Shown: one piece after another, positions 18,302 through 27,428 of the stretch
Layout of the letters: every line of letters starts with the position of its first letter
Numbering within the stretch: position 1 is the stretch's first letter
Assembly (NCBI GenBank): GCA_947452295.1
Contig: CANGCK010000007.1
Span: 20,419 to 84,418, forward strand
Direction: 5' to 3'
Length of the DNA stretch: 64,000 nucleotides
DNA from: Sphingobacteriia bacterium
GTDB lineage: Bacteria; Bacteroidota; Bacteroidia; Chitinophagales; Chitinophagaceae
Program-made: the position numbers and the translations under genes
Notes under the pieces: generated by a model
Told to the model about the DNA's origin: nothing
The model's input: only the letters and a program-made list of their open reading frames with translations
Database searches by the model: none

Positions 18302-18757
18302 TTAATTGTTGTTTGAAGAAGAAGAATCTTCACCAAACAATGTAGGTGCAACTACTGGTGTGGTTTCAACAACAACTGGCGCCACAACTACTTTTTTAAC
18401 AGAACGTTTCTTTTTTGCAGCAACTTTTTTCTTAGCTACTGGTTTTGCAACTACCGCTGCTTTCTTAGGAGCGGCCTTTTTTGCTGCTTTCTTAGGTGCT
18501 GCTTTTTTTGCAACTTTTTTAGGAGCAACTTTTTTCGCTACCTTTTTAGGAGCTGCTTTTTTCGCTGCCTTTTTAGGAGCTGCTTTCTTTGCTGCTTTTT
18601 TAGGCGCTGCCTTCTTTGCAACTGCTTTTTTCGCTACCTTTTTAGGTGCTACTTTCTTAGCTGCTTTTTTAGGCGCTGCTTTTTTTACCGCTTTTTTAGG
18701 CGCTGCTTTTTTTGCAACAACTTTTTTCGCTACCTTTTTTTTACTTGCTTTTGCCAT
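18302..18757 (-). CDS. Histone H1-like Lys/Ala/Pro-rich DNA-binding protein
   Basis: The protein has 151 residues, of which about the first 125 are repeats of the type KKAAPKKAAKK/VAKK. A short Val/Thr-rich stretch and an acidic-polar tail (FGEDSSSSNNN) follow. The composition is that of the eukaryotic H1 C-terminal tail and of bacterial HctA/AlgP/Hc1-like proteins, which bind DNA through charge. A role in nucleoid compaction is inferred. The repeats are nearly identical at DNA level, so copy number may vary between strains. The plus-strand ORF over the same bases is a shadow. It has its own terminator downstream. Confidence 0.8.
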   Translation of the reverse strand: MAKASKKKVAKKVVAKKAAPKKAVKKAAPKKAAKKVAPKKVAKKAVAKKAAPKKAAKKAAPKKAAKKAAPKKVAKKVAPKKVAKKAAPKKAAKKAAPKKAAVVAKPVAKKKVAAKKKRSVKKVVVAPVVVETTPVVAPTLFGEDSSSSNNN

Positions 18758-18867
18758 GATAGTATTTAATTTATGGGTTAGATTTATAGAGGAAAATTAA
18801 AATTATTTTTTTATAAAATTACTGATGTAATTGTTTAATTAAAAACATTTTATCAACTTATTATCGA

Positions 18868-19212
18868 TTATTTTTTCTTGGTTTTTGTGTATCCATTTTT
18901 TGTTAACCAAAGCAACACTTTATCTCGTTGATCTCCTTGTATAATTGCTTCACCTTCTTTTGCACTTCCACCTGTACCGCAAAAATTTTTCAGGTTTTTA
19001 GCAAGGGTTATTAAATCATCTTCCAGCCCAATAAATCCCGAAACCAGGGTTACCGTTTTTCCGCCTCGCTGTTTTTTATCTAAACTAATAACCAACAATT
19101 GTTTTGCGGGAGATAGCGTTTCTACTGGGGTTTCATCGGTATCGTTAAACTGAAAATTAGGATCCGTACTATACACAAATCCTAATTGATCGGCTTTGCT
19201 TTTTTTACTCAT
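18868..19212 (-). CDS. SUI1/eIF1-like translation initiation factor (YciH family)
   Basis: The 114-residue protein has a variable N-terminus and a SUI1 domain from about residue 38. Typical segments are LDKKQRGGKTVTLVSGFIG, KNLKNFCGTGGSAKEGEAIIQGDQRDKV and the closing WLTKNGY. Bacterial YciH relatives act on the 30S subunit and influence start-site fidelity; the role in Bacteroidota is not defined. It is a single gene on the minus strand, 110 bases upstream of the histone-like gene, with no clear terminator between. Confidence 0.92.
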   Translation of the reverse strand: MSKKSKADQLGFVYSTDPNFQFNDTDETPVETLSPAKQLLVISLDKKQRGGKTVTLVSGFIGLEDDLITLAKNLKNFCGTGGSAKEGEAIIQGDQRDKVLLWLTKNGYTKTKKK

Positions 19213-19349
19213 ATACCTTTTTTTACATCAATTGTTGTGTTGTTTTGCCATCAAATAGTCAAGCGAAACGCAACTTTCTTCTACAAAAATAATTCTTATT
19301 AACTAAAACAAACCAAATATTCAATATGGTTACAATCATAACGAATCAA

Positions 19350-19388
19350 TAAAAAAATACCCTTCTCTTTTAGTTTGAGAGGGGTATT
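19350..19388 (-). terminator. Terminator downstream of the DUF4783 gene
   Basis: On the minus strand AATACCCCTCTC pairs with GAGAAGGGTATT (one wobble) and is followed by a run of seven T. It lies 33 bases after the DUF4783 stop. Confidence 0.75.
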
Positions 19389-19420
19389 GTTGCTGTTATT
19401 TCATTGTTACTTCATTAAAT

Positions 19421-19801
19421 TTAACTGATGCGGATCGTTATTATCTGTAAACCTGCGGGTTTTTGCTTCATTTGTATGGTGATGTTATAGCTCTTATTAC
19501 CTGTAAGTAATTTACCTATCAAATAAAACAAACTACCTCTACCTCCGTCCGATACTTTGTCGTATCCTCTTACTCCGTTATCTGAGAAAAACGATTTAAT
19601 AGCAATCGCCGCCTGATTTCTACTCATGTTTTTTACTTCATCTTTCTCTAGCAACTTTACATCCACAAAATCATCAAAATGGCGGGATATTAATTCTACA
19701 TCAGCTGTTTTTAATGATTGTACAACTGCATCTGTTTCAGATTGCGCAATTGCCGCAAATGATAAACCTATAAAGAGTATAGTTGAAATTAATTTTTGCA
19801 T
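19421..19801 (-). CDS. DUF4783 family secreted protein
   Basis: The 126-residue protein has a clean signal peptide (MQKLISTILFIGLSFAAIAQ). The mature part has a small alpha/beta composition (SRNQAAIAIKSFFSDNGVRGY, GSLFYLIGKLLTGNKSYNITIQMKQK) resembling DUF4783, a NTF2-like fold found in Bacteroidota. It is probably periplasmic. The function is unknown. It is divergent from gpmI and ends in its own terminator. Confidence 0.8.
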   Translation of the reverse strand: MQKLISTILFIGLSFAAIAQSETDAVVQSLKTADVELISRHFDDFVDVKLLEKDEVKNMSRNQAAIAIKSFFSDNGVRGYDKVSDGGRGSLFYLIGKLLTGNKSYNITIQMKQKPAGLQIITIRIS

Positions 19802-19913
19802 AAAATGGATTTTCTTTGAATACTTGCGAAAAACATGCCAAATTTGAAAAATCTTTTAATTTATTGATAAAAGTACGTTCTAATCCTTAATTTTAATAGT
19901 ATAGAGCAATTGT

Positions 19914-21440
19914 ATGAGTAAAAAAGTTATTTTAATAATTATGGATGGATGGGGTCTTGGTCAGGTTAAATCTGCAGATGCCATTCAGCACGCTAATGTT
20001 CCTTTTGTAAGTTCTCTTTACGGAAAATATCCGCAAACAACACTTGTTACTTGTGGCGAAGAAGTGGGTTTACCTGAAGGTCAAATGGGAAACAGTGAAG
20101 TAGGCCACCTTAACTTGGGTGCTGGAAGAATAGTTTACCAAGAGCTCCAACGCATTAATGTAGCTATAAAATCGGGCGAATTTGCTAAAAATGAACAACT
20201 CCTAAATGCTATTCAATTTGCTAAAAAGAACAATAAAAAACTGCATTTATTGGGTTTAGTAAGTGATGGCGGGGTTCATTCTCATACTAGCCATTTAAAA
20301 GCCATTTGTTCTATTTGTAAAGAACATGGGCTTACGGATGTGTTTTTACACGCTTTTACCGATGGAAGAGATACCGATCCTAAAAGTGGGTTAGCTTACA
20401 TTGAATCGGTAGAAAAACATATGCAACAAACCACAGGTGTAATTGCTACTGTTAATGGTAGATATTACGCTATGGATAGAGATAAACGCTGGGAAAGGGT
20501 TAAGCTGGCATACGATTGTATGGTTCACGCCAAAGGAAATACTGCCCATTCGGCGTTAGAAGCTATCCAGCAATCTTATGATGCCGGCAAAACCGATGAG
20601 TTTGTATTACCAACTGTAATTCTAAATGAAAATGGAAATCCTATTGCAACCATTGAAGATGGTGATGTAGCCATTTGCTTTAACTTTAGAACAGATCGTT
20701 GCCGAGAAATAACCGAAGTGCTTACACAGAAAGATTTTCCGGAATACGATATGCATGAGTTGGATTTGCATTATACCACCATGACGCTCTATGATCAAAA
20801 ATTTAAGTTTGTATCGGTAATTTTTCAAAACGATAACCTAAACAATACTTTGGGTGAAGTGATTGCAGCGCAAGGAAAAAAACAAATAAGAATAGCCGAA
20901 ACCGAAAAATATCCTCACGTTTCCTTCTTTTTCAGCGGTGGTCGCGAAGAACCTTTTACTGGCGAAAGCAGAATTATGGTACCCTCTCCTAAAGTTGCTA
21001 CGTACGACCTTCAGCCTGAAATGAGTGCCAATGAAATTACCGAAAAACTATTGCCTGAAATTAACCATGAAACTGCCGATTTTATTTGCCTGAATTTTGC
21101 CAATGCCGATATGGTTGGTCATACTGGAGATTTTTCTGCAGCCATAAAAGCTGTTGAAACAGTAGACAATTGCGTTCGTCAGTTGGTAACTGCTGCGTTA
21201 GCACACCATTACACCATCTTTCTTACAGCCGATCATGGCAATGCCGATTTTATGATAAACGAAGATGGAAGCCCTAACACTGCCCACACTTTGAATCCAG
21301 TTCCTTTATTTATTATCGACGAAAATTGGAATGGTACCATAAAAAGTGGTAAATTAGGAGATATTGCACCCACCATTTTATCAATGATGAATTTGCCAAT
21401 TCCAAAAGAAATGACCGGAAACATATTAGTAAACGCTTAA
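19914..21440 (+). CDS. gpmI: 2,3-bisphosphoglycerate-independent phosphoglycerate mutase
   Basis: This glycolytic enzyme interconverts 3- and 2-phosphoglycerate through a phosphoserine intermediate using Mn2+. The start MSKKVILIIMDGWG carries the first metal Asp. The catalytic Ser is residue 61 (GQMGNSEVGHLNLGAGR). Substrate-binding HAFTDGRDTDPKSG and RYYAMDRDKRWERV, and the C-terminal metal-binding FANADMVGHTGD and TADHGNAD, are all present. The length of 508 is normal. It is followed after 14 bases by the haem-binding gene, perhaps one transcript. Confidence 0.97.
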   Translation: MSKKVILIIMDGWGLGQVKSADAIQHANVPFVSSLYGKYPQTTLVTCGEEVGLPEGQMGNSEVGHLNLGAGRIVYQELQRINVAIKSGEFAKNEQLLNAIQFAKKNNKKLHLLGLVSDGGVHSHTSHLKAICSICKEHGLTDVFLHAFTDGRDTDPKSGLAYIESVEKHMQQTTGVIATVNGRYYAMDRDKRWERVKLAYDCMVHAKGNTAHSALEAIQQSYDAGKTDEFVLPTVILNENGNPIATIEDGDVAICFNFRTDRCREITEVLTQKDFPEYDMHELDLHYTTMTLYDQKFKFVSVIFQNDNLNNTLGEVIAAQGKKQIRIAETEKYPHVSFFFSGGREEPFTGESRIMVPSPKVATYDLQPEMSANEITEKLLPEINHETADFICLNFANADMVGHTGDFSAAIKAVETVDNCVRQLVTAALAHHYTIFLTADHGNADFMINEDGSPNTAHTLNPVPLFIIDENWNGTIKSGKLGDIAPTILSMMNLPIPKEMTGNILVNA

Positions 21441-21454
21441 ACTTCATTTCCCCA

Positions 21455-21946
21455 ATGAAAACAATAAAAAATACAAGTTTAGCTATCCTGATTCTGTTGA
21501 TTTTAGCACAATCCATACGACCATCAAAGAACACCAGCAATAACAAAGAAAAAGACATTGCAACGCTATATGCTGTTCCTGAAAATGTACAACAAATTTT
21601 AACAAAGGCTTGTTACGACTGCCACAGTAACAAAACACAATACCCATGGTATGCATCCATACAACCTTTGGCATGGTGGTTAAATGATCATGTAAAAGAT
21701 GGAAAAAGACACTTGAATTTCAATGAATTTTCCGGCTATAGAGTAGCAAAACAATACAAAAAACTAGAAGAGTGTATAGAAGAAGTCCGTGAGGGCGAAA
21801 TGCCTTTGGAATCATATACTTTTATGCACAAAAATGCGGTACTTACTGATGTAGAAAGAGCCGCTTTGTTTAACTGGTGTAATGCCGTGAGAGATTCTAT
21901 AAAAGCTCGTTTTCCGGCAGATAGTTTAGTATTTAAAAAGAAATAA
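21455..21946 (+). CDS. Haem-binding domain protein (single CxxCH)
   Basis: The 163-residue protein has an N-terminal hydrophobic anchor or signal (NTSLAILILLILAQ). One haem-attachment motif CYDCHSN sits at residues 53-57 inside ILTKACYDCHSNKTQYPWY. The following PLAWWLNDHVKDGKRHLNF and EVREGEMPLESY are typical of the Haem_bd family, predicted to be periplasmic c-type haem proteins. The short spacing to gpmI (14 bases) and to the next gene (8 bases) suggests co-transcription. Its neighbour two genes down is a TonB receptor of the haem/transferrin type, which hints at a role in haem handling, though this is inference. Confidence 0.88.
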   Translation: MKTIKNTSLAILILLILAQSIRPSKNTSNNKEKDIATLYAVPENVQQILTKACYDCHSNKTQYPWYASIQPLAWWLNDHVKDGKRHLNFNEFSGYRVAKQYKKLEECIEEVREGEMPLESYTFMHKNAVLTDVERAALFNWCNAVRDSIKARFPADSLVFKKK

Positions 21947-21954
21947 GCAACACT

Positions 21955-22467
21955 TTGATTCATTCAAAAAAAAAGGTTGCTGCTTTTTTGTTAGCTACGT
22001 ATATCTTCCCATTGATATGCTTTTTAACTGTACAATTTACTTTAACAGTAAACCGTTTTGTTATTAAAGAATCTCTCGAAAAATCAATTCTACAAAAAGT
22101 AGTAATTGCACCTACTCAAATTCATTGGGTAGAAGAGGGGCATGAATTAGTATTAAACGGAGAAATGTTCGACGTGCATTCTATTCATTCACTTAACAAT
22201 GGGCTAATTGAGATATGGGGCCTGTCTGACAAAAAAGAAGATCAATTGAATCAACAAGTTGATTATTTATTGAATCATCAAAAGGGTGTACAATCTATTG
22301 TAACTAAATTGATTCAATTACAGTCAATATGTGCAGCATTATCTATACCCTCTTTTCAGTTCCATGTTAATCTACCCCAACAAATTAATTACTTTACTTT
22401 AATTGCTATTGAATCATCATTTATTGAAGTGATTAAACCTCCACCACAACGATTACTTATTTGCTAA
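21955..22467 (+). CDS. Unknown membrane-anchored protein between haem-binding protein and TonB receptor
   Basis: I do not recognise the family. The 170-residue ORF starts at TTG, 8 bases after the previous stop, and no ATG exists in the first 75 residues. Residues 8-30 (VAAFLLATYIFPLICFLTVQF) form one membrane helix or uncleaved signal. The rest is soluble, with no Cys-pair or metal motif: HWVEEGHELVLNGEMFDVHSI, a charged helix, and a Pro-rich end. The topology suggests an inner-membrane anchor with a periplasmic domain. It lies between a c-type haem protein and a haem-type TonB receptor, so a small accessory of uptake is possible but unproven. Confidence 0.6.
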   Translation: MIHSKKKVAAFLLATYIFPLICFLTVQFTLTVNRFVIKESLEKSILQKVVIAPTQIHWVEEGHELVLNGEMFDVHSIHSLNNGLIEIWGLSDKKEDQLNQQVDYLLNHQKGVQSIVTKLIQLQSICAALSIPSFQFHVNLPQQINYFTLIAIESSFIEVIKPPPQRLLIC

Positions 22468-22540
22468 TGAATATTTTATTTGTTTAAAAAGTAATCGCAG
22501 GTGAATATTTTTTTGCCTGTGGATTCATAATATTGCTTCA

Positions 22541-24751
22541 ATGAGAAAAAAATATATAACCGTATTTTTTTGCTTGGTTGCTGCTAATTTGTTGCAAGCA
22601 CAAGAACAAAAAGATACTATGATAAATGCCGCCAATTCATTAAATGAAGTGGTAGTGTATGTAAACAAATTTGCTGAAAAATATAAACGAGTTTCTCAAA
22701 CGGTTGATGTTCTTCAAACTAAAGTACAATTAGTTAATCAACCCAATACAGCAGATGCTTTAATTAATTCCGGAAAAATATATGTACAGAAAAGTCAACA
22801 AGGTGGTGGAAGCCCAATAATTAGAGGGTTTGAAGCAAGTAGAGTGTTGTTGATGGTAGATGGTGTTCGATTAAATAATGCCATATATAGGGCAGGCCAT
22901 TTGCAAAATATTATTTCAGTTGATAATATGGTATTAGAAAAAGTAGAAGTTGCATATGGACCATCTTCTACTTTATATGGAAGTGACGCATTAGGCGGGG
23001 TGGTAAATATGTATACCATTAACCCTATTCTTTCCAACAATGGCAAAACCCAAACAACTGGTAATGTTACGCTTAGATATGCCAACGCAATTCATGAAAA
23101 TAGAGGAAATTTTCAATTAAATATTGGCGGTAAAAAATGGGCTGCTATTACTGCACTTACGTATGGTTCTTTTGGAGAAGTGATTCAAGGAAAAAACAGA
23201 ATGGATGCATATCCTGATTTCGGCAAAAAGGATTTCATTGTTCAACGTTCTGGGAATACTGATCTGGTATTGACTAATCCTGATCCGAATAGCCAATCTC
23301 CTACTGGATATCATCAAACCGACTTCTTACAAAAAGTCTTGTTCAAGCCCAATGAAAAAATCGAACACCTATTAAATATTCAATTGTCTTCCACCAATGA
23401 TATACCGCGTTACGATCGTTTAACGGAAAAAGATGCAAATGGGAAACCTGTTTATGCCGAATGGTATTATGGCCCTCAGAATAGAAGCATGGCTGCTTAT
23501 CATTTTACAGCGCAACAACAACAAGGATTTTTCCAAGACATTAAAGTTGTTGCCAATGTACAACAAGTAGAGGAAAGCAGAATAAGTCGAAAATTACAAA
23601 ATAATAACAAGGATTTTCGTTGGGAAAAAGTAAACATCTTTGGTATAAATGCCGATGCTAAGCATACTAGCGGAAATAACGATTTTCATATTGGATGGGA
23701 GAGTTATATTAATTTTGTTAGATCTACTGCCGAACGACTAAATATTGCTACCAATATTAATTCAAGAATTACTACCCGTTATGCAGATGGGCCAACCAGC
23801 ATGTCTTCTAATGCGTTATATGCACAACATGTATATAAAATCAACAATCACTGGACCCTCAATGAAGGTATCCGCTTTAATTTAGTTAAAATGGATGCCC
23901 GTTTTGTAGATACTGTTCTTACTAAATTTCCTTTTACAAAAGCTACGCAAAATAACTTTGCTGTAACAGGTAATTGGGGAATAGTTTATGCGACTCCATC
24001 TAATTTTAAAGCTGCTTTAATAATAAGTAGTGGATTTAGATCTCCTAATGTAGATGATTTGTCAAAAGTGTTCGATTCAAGAACTGGAATGGTAGTAGTG
24101 CCCAATACTACATTAAAACCCGAATACACTTATAATGCCGAATTTAACATCCAACAGTCTGGCGACGGTTTTAATTATGGGTGTACACTTTTTTATACAT
24201 TATTTAAAAATGCACTGGTTTTAGACAAATCTACATTTAATGGCCAAGACAGTATTAATTATAGTGGAGTGAAAAGTGCAGTTTATTCGATGCAAAACAA
24301 GGCAAAAGCGAATATTTTGGGCTTTAGTGTTAATGCAGCTTATCATTTCACCAAAACAATGTTTTTAGAGGGCGTAGTTACTTATACCAAAGGGAAATTT
24401 ACCGATCCATTAAATGGAAATATACCGCTAGATCATGTGCCGCCATTGTATGGAAAAGTTTCATTTAAGCAAAATGCCGGAAAATGGCATACCGAATTAT
24501 ACACTTTGTTTAATGGTTGGAAACGATTGGCTGATTATAATCCAAATGGAGAGGATAATTTGCCTTATGCAACTATAGATGGAATGCCATCTTGGATTAC
24601 ATTGAATGCAAGAATTGGATTTCAATTCAACAAAAAGGTAAGTGCACAAGTACTTCTAGAGAACATTTTCGATAAAAATTATCGCTATTTTGCCAGTGGA
24701 ATGTCGGCCTCTGGAAGAAATATTGCGATTACATTGCGAAGTTCTTTTTAA
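22541..24751 (+). CDS. TonB-dependent receptor, haemoglobin/transferrin-receptor-like
   Basis: The 736-residue outer-membrane receptor has a signal peptide (KYITVFFCLVAANLLQAQ). The plug domain (about 40-165) carries GGGSPIIRGFEASRVLLMVDGVRLNNAIYR and VEVAYGPSSTLYGSDALGGVVN. The rest is a 22-strand barrel ending in the NIFDKNYRYFASGMSASGRN... and terminal Phe (RSSF) seen in iron and haem receptors. There is no N-terminal carboxypeptidase-regulatory domain, so it is not of the SusC type. The plug wording is closest to haemoglobin/transferrin/lactoferrin receptors; the actual ligand cannot be read. No Fur box was found by eye. Confidence 0.88.
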   Translation: MRKKYITVFFCLVAANLLQAQEQKDTMINAANSLNEVVVYVNKFAEKYKRVSQTVDVLQTKVQLVNQPNTADALINSGKIYVQKSQQGGGSPIIRGFEASRVLLMVDGVRLNNAIYRAGHLQNIISVDNMVLEKVEVAYGPSSTLYGSDALGGVVNMYTINPILSNNGKTQTTGNVTLRYANAIHENRGNFQLNIGGKKWAAITALTYGSFGEVIQGKNRMDAYPDFGKKDFIVQRSGNTDLVLTNPDPNSQSPTGYHQTDFLQKVLFKPNEKIEHLLNIQLSSTNDIPRYDRLTEKDANGKPVYAEWYYGPQNRSMAAYHFTAQQQQGFFQDIKVVANVQQVEESRISRKLQNNNKDFRWEKVNIFGINADAKHTSGNNDFHIGWESYINFVRSTAERLNIATNINSRITTRYADGPTSMSSNALYAQHVYKINNHWTLNEGIRFNLVKMDARFVDTVLTKFPFTKATQNNFAVTGNWGIVYATPSNFKAALIISSGFRSPNVDDLSKVFDSRTGMVVVPNTTLKPEYTYNAEFNIQQSGDGFNYGCTLFYTLFKNALVLDKSTFNGQDSINYSGVKSAVYSMQNKAKANILGFSVNAAYHFTKTMFLEGVVTYTKGKFTDPLNGNIPLDHVPPLYGKVSFKQNAGKWHTELYTLFNGWKRLADYNPNGEDNLPYATIDGMPSWITLNARIGFQFNKKVSAQVLLENIFDKNYRYFASGMSASGRNIAITLRSSF

Positions 24752-24774
24752 AAAAAATGATGGTTTTTTCTTTT

Positions 24775-24809
24775 AGCGCCCACAGGAAATTGCACCTGTG
24801 GGCGCTTTT
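24775..24809 (+). terminator. Terminator after the TonB receptor gene
   Basis: AGCGCCCACAGG pairs perfectly with CCTGTGGGCGCT around an eight-base loop, then TTTTG. It ends only 15 bases before the engB start, so engB must use a promoter within or just after it (TTACTTTG nearby is a near match to the -7 element). Confidence 0.8.
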
Positions 24810-24823
24810 GTTTACTTTGCAGT

Positions 24824-25453
24824 ATGGAAATCAAAAAAGCAGTATACCTGATTTCAAATGCCGACCAAGCCCAATGCCCAAAAGCAGATAGACCCGAGTT
24901 TGCATTTATTGGAAGAAGTAATGTAGGAAAGTCTTCGTTAATTAATATGATTTGCCGAAACAATAAGCTGGCTAAAACCTCTTCTGCGCCCGGTAAAACA
25001 CAATTAATTAACCATTTTGATATTGAAAGTACAGTCCCCAATAACAAAGGATTGGCTAAATGGTATTTGGTAGATTTGCCTGGATATGGCTTTGCAAAAG
25101 TATCGCAATCTAGTAGAAGGCGGTGGGAGCAAATGATTGAAAATTATCTCCGCAAAAGAGAGAATTTAATCAATGTATTTGTATTGATCGACAGCAGACA
25201 TAAGCCCCAAAAAATTGATATAGAGTTCATTAGTCAACTAGATCAATGGGAAATACCATTTTCTTTAGTGTTTACTAAAACAGACAAAGAAAAACCTGCA
25301 GTTGTTGATGCTAATATTAAAGCCTTTTTTGAGAAATTGCGTGAAACATGGCAGTTCTTGCCTCAACATTTTGTAACCAGTGCCGAAAAACAACAAGGCA
25401 GAGAGGAAATATTGCATTTTATTCAACAAAAAAACGAGTCTGTAGCTGGTTAA
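24824..25453 (+). CDS. engB: Ribosome biogenesis GTPase EngB (YsxC/YihA)
   Basis: The 209-residue TRAFAC-class GTPase assists 50S subunit assembly. G1 is GRSNVGKSSL, the switch I Thr lies in the APGKTQ segment, G3 is DLPGYG, G4 is TKTD and G5 lies in VTSAEK. The family's conserved FIGRSNVGKSSLIN and RRWEQMIENYL are present. The start codon is 15 bases past a strong terminator hairpin, suggesting a very short leader. A terminator follows the gene, so it is probably monocistronic. Confidence 0.96.
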   Translation: MEIKKAVYLISNADQAQCPKADRPEFAFIGRSNVGKSSLINMICRNNKLAKTSSAPGKTQLINHFDIESTVPNNKGLAKWYLVDLPGYGFAKVSQSSRRRWEQMIENYLRKRENLINVFVLIDSRHKPQKIDIEFISQLDQWEIPFSLVFTKTDKEKPAVVDANIKAFFEKLRETWQFLPQHFVTSAEKQQGREEILHFIQQKNESVAG

Positions 25454-25502
25454 TAACTTTTTTTTTGTTGATTAAAGTTTTTAGTAGGACACCGATCAAA
25501 AT

Positions 25503-25544
25503 AAAACAGCAGCAGTATTGTTAATGCAACACTGCTGCTGTTTT
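25503..25544. terminator. Bidirectional terminator after engB
   Basis: AAAACAGCAGCAGT pairs with ACTGCTGCTGTTTT around a loop containing further pairing. It lies between engB and the convergent poly-Asp gene. Confidence 0.78.
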
Positions 25545-25599
25545 GGTAAATAATGTTGACTGGTTTTAATTCCAGGGGCGATGAAAACACATCAACAAT

Positions 25600-26028
25600 T
25601 TAAAAATCGTCGTCGTCATCGTCGTCAAATCCACCATCCTTATCATTGAAAAGATCGAATTCTTTAAAATCGTCATCAATTTTAAAATCATCTTCTTCTT
25701 TCTTCTTACCGCCAGTAGCAGCTTTTCCTTTACTCTTCGGAATATCAAATTCGTCAAAGTCTGGATCCCAGCTATCTTCATCATCGCCGGAAGCTTCCCA
25801 GTCGTCATCTACATCAACATCATCATCATCATCGTCGTCATCATCATCAGACTTTTTAGATGTTGCTTTACTACTACTTTTTTTAGATGGAGTTTCTTCA
25901 AACTCATCATCAAAATCGTCTTCCTCATCATCAAGCGACTTTTTGCTTTTAGATGAAGGCTTTACATCGGCATTCTTTGCCGGAACTTTTGGTGAGGATT
26001 TTTTATCCTTATCAGACTTCGCTGCCAT
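25600..26028 (-). CDS. Low-complexity poly-Asp/Lys-Ser protein
   Basis: The 142-residue protein has a basic, Lys/Ser-rich first third (KSDKDKKSSPKVPAK), then acidic blocks including a run of ten Asp (about residues 61-70), a WEASGDDEDSWDPDFDEFDIP segment with the only Trp residues, and an acidic end DDDDDDDF. No known fold is visible and it is probably disordered. Similar acidic tails occur in histone chaperones and some RNA-polymerase partners. The ORF is supported over its serine-rich plus-strand shadow by the ATG start, the purA-side spacing and the strand of its neighbours. Function unknown; it could bind basic proteins or cations. Confidence 0.65.
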   Translation of the reverse strand: MAAKSDKDKKSSPKVPAKNADVKPSSKSKKSLDDEEDDFDDEFEETPSKKSSSKATSKKSDDDDDDDDDDVDVDDDWEASGDDEDSWDPDFDEFDIPKSKGKAATGGKKKEEDDFKIDDDFKEFDLFNDKDGGFDDDDDDDF

Positions 26029-26114
26029 ATTTCTTAAAGGATTTGAGATGTAAAATTTGCACTCAAAATTGTATTAACCAAAAATATTTTTCTAAAATAA
26101 AAAATACACTAAAA

Positions 26115-27428
<1,314 letters not shown>

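Noticed and set aside
18306-18800. 164-residue plus-strand ORF (Phe/Ala/Leu-rich repeats)
   Set aside because: It is the antisense shadow of the Lys/Ala repeat gene. The Phe/Ala periodicity is the complement of the KKAAPKK codons, and it has no promoter or ribosome-binding context of its own.
25566-25808. 80-residue minus-strand ORF in another frame of the acidic gene
   Set aside because: It overlaps the longer acidic ORF in a different frame and runs past its stop with no family features.
25646-26053. 135-residue Ser-rich plus-strand ORF
   Set aside because: The poly-Ser is the complement of poly-Asp codons (GAT/ATC, GAC/GTC) in the minus-strand acidic gene.
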